A stretch of 64,000 nt of DNA from positions 5,375,556-5,439,555 of the forward strand of contig NC_051116.1 of the NCBI RefSeq assembly GCF_014839805.1, in the 5' to 3' direction. Below the pieces are notes generated by a model that saw only the letters and a program-made list of their open reading frames with translations, ran no database searches and was not told the DNA's origin. The stretch's first letter is position 1, and the number at the start of each line of letters is the position of its first letter. The stretch is from Manduca sexta (taxonomy: Eukaryota; Arthropoda; Insecta; Lepidoptera; Sphingidae). Positions 11,601 through 23,600 of this stretch are shown here, in pieces. Position numbers and translations under genes: made by a program.

Positions 11601-14600
11601 TGCAATGGTGTGATTATGCTTAAGATAATAACTTTAAGCACGTATGTATCTTGGGTTTGATTCTTGAAAAGCGATGTTGGGTTTCTTGATTTAGTATTAG
11701 CCCGGCGTCTTGCATCGTATCCGTTATGGTGATAGGCCACCAATTAGTTCAAACCTAGCATATAGTGAAATTTGGGTATGATAGCATCTCTGCCTACCTC
11801 TGAAAAGGAAACGTGATATATGCTTTATGAATTAATCCTTCCTAGCCGAATTTCGGCCACGGCGGCCAATCTCAGCGTACATCAGGTACGCAGGAGATAT
11901 AGTGCACAAGCGTGTGCGCAATACACAAGCACTCCCTGTTCCTTAACTCTCATAGTCCGGTGAGACGGTAACTACATGAATGGAGAGATCAGGCGCAGGA
12001 CCAACGGCTTTACGTGCTTTAATGACCCGTTATACTCCACTTATATTATTCACAAAATGCGCAATTGATTTAATAGTAGGTGACACTTTATTGGCGATCA
12101 ATGAACGTTGTTATCAACTTATCAGTTGTAAATAACCGCTAAGCTATTATGAAAATAAGTATGTCGGTTTGGAGAGGTGTTGAGCCGATGGTAGTTGATC
12201 GGATGACAAGGTGTGGAGTAGTTTTTTTATAGAGTCCCGTTTAAGGCCCCCTCGTGAACAAACGTCCTTGATCATGTCTTTCATTCGTTTATGGCGGGAA
12301 TAAACAATTTAGGTTTTTTTAACAAATATGAAAATGTTTTATTTATTTATTTTTATTTATTTAGAGGAACAACTCACAAAACATACATCGATGCCTGAGT
12401 AATGCAAGGTTTTAGACAAAATCTTAATGTTGTTTCAATTACGAGTCGTCACGGCATGCACATAATACGAAATGAATTGGAAATGTTCCTTATTAAATTG
12501 TCTATCTAATAGTGTTGGTGGAAATTTAAAATTATGTGTACTTTAGGAAGACATGCACGAAATTAATAATTTTCGTGGCATTTTCATTATGAAATTATAG
12601 AAACATTATATACTTTAAAAAAGATATTGAAATGAACCCGAAGATTTGTTGGTTTGTTTAAACGCACCAATCTTAGGAACTACTTACCATCCTTTAAGGA
12701 ACAGAAATTCTATACTACGTTTAATGTATCTAATTATAAAGTTGAGTGCACACAGCGATACGGATTAAGCTGGGGTTACATGTCAAACAAATTACGGTTT
12801 TGTATTGACGTCGTCACACGTCAGTTGCTGTCAGTGAGGTATCAGTCACTTGATATTCAATGAAAGGGTGTTGTTATTTTGCGTTGATATTCATGATGAT
12901 AGAATGCTATAATTCCACCAAAGAGATATATGTTGCTAATTGACAAGCAATAGATGTCACACGCCTGTGATATTGGTAGTTGCCACCATTCCACCAGAGA
13001 GATAGCTAATTGCCAAGCTATAGATGTGACACGCCTGTGATATACTGTTTAAATTTTATTAGTAACCTTAACACAAAGTTGGTGAAAAAATATTATAATG
13101 GAACGAAAATGAATTATTCATGTCTCGAATAACATGTTACCACTAGACTTTCTCGCCCTCACACCCACCACTACAACTCCTGTAAGCCAGGATCAGCAGT
13201 GGCACGCATTATCCCGCAACGACATTAATCAAATAGAAAGATAGGGAGGAGTTGGAAATATGAATTGTTCACTTCCCTCCAAAGCGGGAGACAAAAATAT
13301 GAACTAAGGAGCCGTTTTAACCTCAAGGATAGTGACGTATACAACTAAGGTCAGTTATATATCACCACGGATAAAATTAAAAGAAAGGGTCCCATGACAT
13401 GAGATATTTCATTTTAGCACTAGAAAGAGGTGGTAGTAAAGCTTTTCCATTATTACTTTTTTTTCGTAGATATACGAAGCGGAATGTTCAAACGAACTCG
13501 TGTCATATCAGCTGGACAAAACAGAGGTGCAGCCTCAAGAAGGATGGTCCGAACAGGACCCATTGGAGATCATGCACAACATCAGAATATGCGCGGAAAA
13601 TGCTATAGATCAGCTGACTGAATTAGGTAAAAATATTTTTTTATTACTTTGCATGACGAGACGAGCTTGCCGGGCGTCTGAAAGTAAGTGTTACGACCGA
13701 TAAACAGTAGAAACACCAACACCTTGAATTACAATGTATTGTTTGGTATTCCACTGCGCTCGCCATCCTGAGACATGAGATGTTAAGTCTTATTATGTAG
13801 TTACATTGGCTCGCTTCGGTAATTAAACGAAAACGGGGTAATAGGTAATTAGGGGCAAAATGGAATCTTCGTATACAGATACCTGTAATGTACTCATTTT
13901 TCTTCTTAAGAATGTTGTGAATAGATTTGGATGAGGGTAAAGTTGATTTTTTAGATAAAAACTCAATGTTTCGGTCTATTTACTCCATAAGTCATATTCG
14001 CACTGTTTACGGGATATATTTAATTTGCTTAGGATGTAAAATTGTATATAGTTCCCGGTTACCCCAATATATTCTGGGGTATGTTTAATCTTATAGAGTA
14101 TAATATGTTTATCGCTATAGTTTGTCTGTTATTAACTATTCTACACTAAAACAAAATTAAACTATATACGTATTATAAAAACTTTACCGTGGCTATTTTT
14201 AACGTCATTGTAATTTGATTCATCGTTTGAAAATATACTTATGTGCTAACTTGAAGAAGGTAAAGTAAAACTTATATAAATAACTCTAAATTATGTAGCG
14301 AATGTCGTTAATTAACTAAAAAAATAAAGAGCTGTTATACTATTTGTCGTGTGCGAACAAGTAGTGCTTATTGGGGTAAAATATTACACAACTGAGATTG
14401 TTAAGGAGATTTTGAAAACACAAGAAATTTAGATCCTTCTTAGCAGAACAGTTTTTCCTCTTTGTTAATATAGCAATATAGACCTTACTGTAATTACCTT
14501 TCTTTAATATTACCGTTTACCCCATATATATTTTTCAGTAGATTTTATTACTGCTTATCCTCTTTCAGGTTATTCCAGAGAAGATATCGTCACATTAGGC

Positions 14601-17600
14601 ATAACTAACCAGAGGGAGACAACAATAGCATGGGACATGTGTACTGGACAACCCTTACATCCAGCTATAGGTGAGTTTATAAACTCATTCAGGTTTTTCT
14701 GTCCTAAAGCAACTCTTTGAATATGTAATCGCACACACTGTACTAAATATATATGGATATGTAAGCGCATACACACACTCACGACGTTTATCCCCGAAGG
14801 GGTAGGCAGAGGCGTAACTGATGCATCCAGTTTTCGACGTGTGTATTCCGTCTCATGATGTGATAGGGGGCGAGTCTATCGCCATATCTGGCACAAATAC
14901 CAGCCTCCGGGTTGATATTTAGTAAAAAAACAATATGACTATGCCCGACCCAGGAATCAAACCCGAGACCTGAGCAGTCGTACCGTAATACAACAACGCC
15001 ACCGATGCATAAAAATAGCTTGCAATTTCATTATTAAGTAGTTTCTACAATTTTTCGCTCAATCAAATGTGGTCTCAACCCGTCTACTTTAAAAGCCGGC
15101 TATTCTATAGTGACTTGCAAATCATATACCATTGGATAATCCCTGTCAAAGTTTCTATGAACTTATCATATCTGTATTCTCGATGGAGTTCTTTGATGTT
15201 TCCGATTAGAATTACAGATGGTATCTTATATAATATTGTATTAGAAGTGCGTGCTACAATTTGATACTTTTATTGATATAAGAATTGTCGTATATATTTT
15301 ATTTATTAAGGATTACCAACAGAGTTAACAATGTTACATACAAATAGCTAAAAAAAACATCGACTAATTGCAATTCTAATAACAGGCAAGCACAACATGC
15401 GCAAGGTTAAAAAAAATTAAACGTATATATTAAAGGAATGAAATATAATAGATAATACTATTATTTTAGTCAAAGTAAATAATCGATTACAAATTAATGA
15501 CATTTAATTTATTTAATTAAGTTTGAAATTTAGATTGCGTTCTATTTTTAGCACGAATTCATGAATAATAATATATGACCGGTCTATTTAAGCATAATAA
15601 ATAAAAACTAGTTTAAATTTTGTTCATTAGTTGCTGCCCTATGCCAAAAGAAATAAAATTAATTAAGAAAAAATAGTATTTGTATGAGATTACTAATGGT
15701 TTCGCTTTTCTTCTATCCTGAACTTTGCGGACAACCCTGTTCCATGTTATTACACTTGTTTTTGTTTCTATGCCGATTGTCATAGGCAATTGTCAAGCAA
15801 CTGAACTCATGCTGGGTAGATCGGTCCACCAACTGCTAAAAAACTATATTTATAAAATGTAGGTAGATATTGTAACTTTGACTTTGCGCATGAACAACAC
15901 CTCAGTCCCCCCCGTGACCATGAAGGCTGCAGTCTTCGAAACATCGGGAGAAAATTATAACTGCGATAAAATCCGTAAAATAGTTTTATTTTAATGATAA
16001 ATGAAAATGATAAATAAATCATCAATGGCCGCCTTGGTGGCGTAGTTGTACTGCACGCGCTCTGAGGTCCTGGGTTCGAATCCCTGGTCTGGCAAAGTGA
16101 TATTTGGGTTTTTCCGCTTAGTCTTAGGCTCGCCCCCTATCACACCATGGAATGGAACATACTTGGCGAAAAGTTGGTGCCCTGGTTGCGCCTCTGCATA
16201 CCCCTTCGATGAAATGCCTGATATTGTGTGTAATATCGTTACCATTTTTATATTCCAGCATGGAATGATATCCGAACAGACAGCACAGTCGACGCTATTC
16301 TAGCCAAAGTGCCAGATCGTAACAAGAATTACTTTAAAAACATATGCGGTTTGCCAATATCGCCATACTTTAGCGCGTTGAAAATGCGCTGGTTGAAGGA
16401 CAATGTTAAAGCGGTGAGGAAGGCGAGCAGAGATAAACGGCTTTTATTCGGCACCGTTGACTCTTGGATTATTTGGGTAAGTGCAAATTGTACTCTATAA
16501 ATACTAATGTAAGGGTGTTTTTTAAATTTATTTGGGCAACAAAAGAGATTACAATCAGTATTTTTTTCTTTTTATTTATAAAAGAAACAATAGAACAATA
16601 TTATTCATATAAACTACATAAAATAGGAACACACAATCCAGTAAAATTTGGATATACATTTAACATATGGAGGGGGAGTCTTGTAAACCATTACGATGCG
16701 TTATAGAGGCTCGTACAAAGCGTTATGTAACATTGTTTCTTTTAATTTTAAAACAATAACAAAGGTATTTTAGCGACTTTCCAGTATTTTGCGTAAAATA
16801 ATTGTGAATATTAGAAAAAATTGTAAATATAGAATTACATAACTTTTGTAGTGTTGAGGGTGTATTGGAAAACGTTACGGCGCGTTACATGGAGGGGTGG
16901 GCGGGTCAAAAATCTTCAAGGAATGCGTTGCGTATACTTGACGGCCCCTAAGGTTAATAGAAAGTTGACTGTAAAACATTGTTTTATTTTTAAGAATACA
17001 TTCAGAGGCGTAGCTACAGCTATATCAGCCGTATCAGTGATACGGGGCCCCTGAGCTTTGGAGTCCCTCTTGACCCATACCTACATTAAACTAAGCAGGC
17101 GCCCAAAAATTCACACTGCCCTAAAGAGACCCCCAAATTTTTTGATATATGGCCCCTCTGTCCATATACGCTACTGGATACATTTTTTGTGCAATTATAT
17201 TTATAGTTTAGGTAACAATATTGTATGTAATTGAATCTTCCTCGTAGGATTAATGCCTCATTGGAATATTTGGCCTTCCAAATTTTTTCAGAATAATTTA
17301 ATTAATTCATACAAAGAAAAATGAACTGTAACAATACCTAATAAGTGTCCTAATGCCTCTTCAGAACTTAACCGGAGGTCCTCACGGTGGCATCCACATA
17401 ACAGATGTAACCAACGCGTCCAGGACTCTGCTCATGAACTTGGAGACTTTGAACTGGGACCCTATGCTTTGCAGGTGAATTATTATAATTGTGATATATT
17501 TCTGATGGTAGGTTTAATATGTGAGAGTCCGCCTGGGTAGGTACCACTGAAATGACTATTTCTGCCGCTAAGCAGTATGTGGCCAGGGTTGTGTTCCGGT

Positions 17601-20600
17601 TTCAAGGAAATTGTAGCCAATCTAACTACTAGTCATAATGAGACTTAACATCTCATGTCTCAGGATTCGAGCGCAGTGGAATACCAAACAATACTTTGTA
17701 ATTCAAGGAGTTGGATGGTGTTCCTACTGTTTATGGACGGTCGCACCACCTACCGTCAGGCAAACGGCAAGTTCGTCTCATTAAAAGCAATAAAAAAAAT
17801 TGTGATCTTTGCATTATTGTTAAGTAATCATTTATATGAGGTTAAAATGCCTCCTTAGATCATTATTCTGTCTCCCGCTTTGCTATGGAGGGAAGTGGAC
17901 AATTGATATTTCCAACTACTCCCTATCTTTCTATTTAATTAATTTAATTGCGGGAAAGTCTATAATCATTTATACACAAACAGTTGAATAGATTTGGCGG
18001 GAATTTGTCATGAAAATAGACCATGCTGTGTATTAATACATGAAATCATTTTCTTGGAAATTGGTCGCCACAGTGGAATTTATTCTAGAAATATTTCACG
18101 CAAATATAGGCGAGCAAAGTCAGTACAGACATGAAACAAACGTAATTGTTTTTATGACCTTGCCTTATTTATTGCAGGTTATTCGGCGTACATCGAAACA
18201 CTTTGCCGCAGATCCGTAGCAGCTCTGAAGTTTACGGTAGAGTTGAAGATTGTTCAGTTTTGGACGGCATCAGAATATCTGGGGTGAGTTACAAACAAAT
18301 TGATATTAGTCTTTTATGAAAGATTATAAGTGTAATTTGGTTTTAAGGTATTTTCAATTGATATCTACGATAGAAAATATTTTAGAAAACAGTATTACAA
18401 TTCCTATTTAAATGTGTACGTTATCGGTCCCCGGGCTCACGATAAATTAGGAATAATTATAATTGATAATATACTTCCCAAATACCCCATTCGCAACTTC
18501 ATCAACCATGTAACTAACTATCCTTTGTTTTCAAAATTAAATTTTATATATTAACCTTACTAACATTCCTAGGTATAGTATTTTTTTTTTGGGTATCGTG
18601 CCTTCCATTTGTAACCGGGGAAAACCTGCGAAGGGGATACTGGAATCTCCCAGTTTAGCGACTGCTCGGCTGTGGCAGGAAACTTGGGAGGGGATAGCTG
18701 GGAAGGAAGTATGGGTGAAGGATACAAAGAACTCTTAGGATGGGAGGAGGGAAAGAGGCTAGTAAATGTTCGCGCGCCCTTATAGGCCTCAATGTGAATT
18801 GGCAACCATGAGGCATACACACTGGACTGTGTGCCTAGGGCCGCGACAAATGTCCGTGCATGGGCGTGCATTCGGTATGAAGACCGGGCACACAAGAATT
18901 GCCTTTTGGGAGATGTACAGATTGCTTTTAAAAATTTCGTAAAGCTATGCTTAGTTAAAACACAAATTGACTCGATCAGCTGTAAGTCAAAACCATCTTG
19001 CCTCTTAATAAGGTTTAAACTAGGAACCCCGTGATGTTTTTGACAGCTGTTTAAGCAATTCTTAACCACCTAACGCTAAAGCAAGTTTATAACTAAGACT
19101 GAAAGTATTTAAAATAACATTACAGTGAAAACCGGTTATAGCGACTTCGAAGGGACCACCGAATGTGGACGTTATATCCGATAGTCGTTATAAACAATAC
19201 GCTTTTTATATGCATATATTTAAAGAGACTTTACTATTTAGTCGTTATAACCGGTGCGTCGCTATAACCGGAGTCGTTATAACCGGTTTCTACTGTATAT
19301 CCTTTACAGATACTAGGCAACCAGCAATCGGCGTTGGTAGGCCAGAACTGCATGAGCGCAGGACAAGCCAAGAACACGTACAGGAGCGGATGTTTCCTCC
19401 TCTACAATACAGGCACGCGTAAGGTGCAGTCCACACACGGGTTGATAACCACGGTCGCGTACAAGCTGGGACCCGACGCGCCCGCTGTGTACGCGCTTGA
19501 AGGTCAGTGTGGACGTTACTTTTAAATTAGATGAATCAATTTAGATATTTCATGGTTTCAATGATAATTTCAGCATTATTTTTGAGACTGCCTCGGTGGC
19601 GTAGTTGTATTGCATGCCCGGTACAATAGCGCTCTGAGGTCCTGGGTTTGAATCCCGGGTCGGGCAAAGTGATATTTGGGTTTTTCTGCTCGGTATCAGC
19701 CCGGAGTCTGGAATTTGTGCCCGATATGGCGATAGGCTCGTCCCCTATCACATCATGGGACGGAACATACTTGGCGAAAAGTGGGTGCCCTGGTTGCGCC
19801 TCTGCATACCCCGTCGGGGATAAATGCGTGATGTTATGTATGTATGTATTTTATTATTTTAAGTGATTACATATAATCGCCTTTGTTAACATATTGCGGC
19901 CAATTTAACAGAAAACAAAGATTCAGACAAACGTAAATAAATCTAAATGGGAAGCTGGCAAGAATCGGGTTGTATGCACGCTTTGCCACTGGTCTACCCC
20001 ATTTGTTCCCATAATATTATTACTATTTATAAAACAAACAAACACACATCACGCATTTATTCTCGAAGGGGTATGCAGAGGCCCAATCAGGGCACCCACT
20101 TTTAGCCAAATGTATTCATTCCCATAATGTGATAGGGGACGAATCTATCGCCTTGTCGGGCACAACACTCCGGGCTGATATTGAGCAGAAAAACCCAAAT
20201 ATCACTTTGCCCGACATGGGATTGCCACCCAGGACCTCAGAGCGAAGTCGTATAGCGCAGTACAACTACGCCTCCGAAGCAGTCTTATTATTATTGTTTA
20301 CCCCAATCGTAATTACGTATTACCGAATACCCCATTCGCTGTCGAAAAAACATCCAGGAAGTCGCTGGATGCAGGCCGCTTCCAACAGGTCGACGTGGAG
20401 ATCCTTGGGGGAGGCCTATGTTCAGCAGTGGACTTCCTGTGGCTGAGATGATGATGATGATGATGATGAATACCCCATTTTACCCCAGGCTCGATTGCCG
20501 TCGCCGGTGGTGCCATGAAGTTCCTGCGGGATAACTTGCATCTTATCAAGGATGTGGTTGAAGATACGGAGCATATTGCTGGACAAGTGTTCTCAACGGG

Positions 20601-23600
20601 GGACGTGTATTTTGTTCCAGCTTTTAGTGGACTATATGCGCCTTATTGGAGGAAGGATGCTAGAGGGTGAGGATAACTGAATTCTGATTATAACTAGCTT
20701 ATTATAAAAGCTTACTATAGCTTGTTATGAAAAATTCGCAAAGATATATTTAAGTAAAACACTAATTTACTCGATCAGCTGTTAAAAGCCCGCCATGTTA
20801 CCTCTAAATAAGGTTTAAACTAGAATCCGGTGATGTTTATGACAGCTATTTAAGTAATTCTTAACCACCTTTTAACGTTAAAACAAGATTATAAGTAAAA
20901 CTGATCAATCAATCAATTAACATTTTTGTAGTTATTTTATTATACCTTTTCACCCCAACATAAAAATAATGTTGACATATTGGTATTTCAGAATAAAACT
21001 ATTTTTCGGATTTTATATAACTTTCTCGCGAAGTTTCGAAAACTTTGCAGCCTTTATGGTTCGGGCGGACTGAGGTGTTTGTCATCCGATATGTCAATAT
21101 TGCAACATCTACCTACATTTTACAATTATACAACAATAGTTTTATATCGATGTCTAACATTCGCGTAAACATAAGAAATTATTACTTGAAACTTATTTTC
21201 ATTTGACTAATTTTATTAGAAGGAGAAATACATAATGTATGTTCATAATAGTTGCAAATTATTTAATTATTCAATTTGCTTGCAGAATAATTTGCGGTCT
21301 CACAGCTTTCACGACCAAGAACCACATCATACGAGCAGCTTTGGAGGCAGTCTGTTTCCAAACCAGGTAATATAAACAATAACATTTAATTAATATGGAA
21401 ATATCATATTGATATAATTATTGTATACTAGATTTTACTCGCGGCTTCGTCCGAGTGAAGGAGTTTTCCGGGATAAAAGTCACGGTATATATTTTCCTTG
21501 GGTAGAAAGTAGCTTAACTTTCCAGTGTCATAAACTATCTCCATAGCAAATTTAATAAAAATCCGTTGAGTAGATTTTGAGAAAATCGATGACATACAGA
21601 CAGACAGACAACTTTTGGGGAACTTTGTTTTATAATATGTATAGATAAGTATGATATAAATAAATTTTGTTGTAAACACTATTTCAAATTGAATGAGATT
21701 AAATCTGCCATTTTCATTCATTTAATTCGCAACAGAATATTTATAAAGAAATTTAAAATATTGTTCCCTTCAAATGTCCCTGTATCGATAACTGTATTTT
21801 TTTATTCAAAGGGACATATTGGAAGCAATGAACAAAGACTGCGGCATGCCATTGGCCAAACTACACGTCGACGGTCGGATGACGTCCAACGATTTGCTGA
21901 TGCAGTTGCAAGCGGACCTCACCGGTATACCTGTGTGTGAGTATTTTTTTATTTTAACATGACATAGATTGTTAGCCTGGAAATGCCGGCTTATACAAAC
22001 ACACCGGACTTTTTGATGAGCACTTTAGATGCTGGCAACCCTTGAAATTAAGCGACTTGAGGGGAACCCATTAACAGGTTACGAATCTAGGCTCATGACG
22101 GTCACTGGGAGAGGATGACACATCAGCTATTAAGGATGAGCGTGCTAAACAATCTATCCACTAAATTCGTTGGGACGCGGGCCAGGACTACTAGAAGGGT
22201 AGGGGGGACGGGGAACTCTGCGAGGTCGGAATTGCGGTCTTGTGGATTGTATAAGTATCATAATGGTGGTTGTAATGTGACGGAGTTTGACGTCAATGTT
22301 GTAGCTGTGCTATGGAATTAATTTATGATTATATCGGAACGGTATAAGACGTTAAATGTTGTGGACGTGTATATACGTCATGCACGTTTATATGCGTTTT
22401 TGTAGAATTATTTCACCGTCCTTCAAATAAATTTATCACATCGTTTATGTATCACTACATAGTATAAAACAAAGTCGCTTTCTCTGTCCCTATGTCCCTT
22501 TGTATGCTTAAATCTTTAAAACTACGCAACGGATTTTGATGCGTTTTTTTTAATAGATAGAGTGATTCAAGAGGAAGGTTTATATGTATAATAACATCCA
22601 TTAAATAGTGGAGAAATACTGTTATTTTGTTATGTTATACCCGTGCGAAGCTAGTGCGGGCCGCTGTGTTTTTATATACAACGTTCACAGTTTTTCTGTA
22701 GTGTATTTAATATCAGCATTGCACCCGTGCGAAGCCGGGGCGGGTCGCTAGTCGTATTATATGTAAATTATGAGTTATTTTTTAATTTTATTTTTTTATT
22801 TTATTCTCAGTGCGAGCCCAGTCGTGGGATATGTCTGCGCTAGGAGTGGGGATAGTGGCGGGCAACTCCGTCGGCGTGTGGAGCTGTGACAAGTGGAAAC
22901 ATCACTCTGCATCCACTGACACATTCTTACCTACCACTACTGATGACGGTAGGTTGTACCACTATACTAATGTGCCATAATTTAATAAAAGACTTAGTTA
23001 CTGCCCACAAATTATATGATAGTTCATAAAGCAATTGGCTTGTCATTAAAGTAATTGATTGTAAAAATGTTGATGTCGATAAAATTTTATCAGCAGTCAA
23101 TAGCCTGATTACACGCTCAATTAGCCGGATTAAGTTCTAAATGTTTTAACGATACGACATTTGATAGGTACCACTTTATTATTTGATGTAATATCATATT
23201 TTAATCTATTCCATTTTAGATCGTGACGCGAGGTACACGAAATGGAAAATGGCGGTGCAACGGTCACTCGGATGGGCGACGACCAAAAAGTCGATCACAA
23301 TGACAGGTCAGGCAAAAAGAAAATATAGCATGGTGCCACAAAAGAGTTACGAGTCCATATCACCCACGGACAGTCGAAAAAATTCGTACGATTTCAACGG
23401 AAAATTAGAAATAGAGGTCGACACCTCGACATTAGACGAGGGCGTCAATTCTTATAACGAGGACTTGCTTCAGTATTCCGCTCGGAAATTCTCAATTTAC
23501 GTCCCGCTAAAGACTAAAAAAGTCGAACACACTATATTAGATGATGTCGAATATTTTATGGCTAAAAAGGAGTGCGATTATGGAATGTGCGAGTGTTGTG

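Noticed and set aside
18569..19069. 166-codon open frame on the - strand
   Set aside because: It runs through repeats E and L, which recur elsewhere with the frame broken, and lies inside a Gk-like intron.
20313..20549. - strand frame with a poly-His run
   Set aside because: The His codons are the (ATG)n tail of the inserted LINE fragment read backwards, overlapping Gk-like exon 8.
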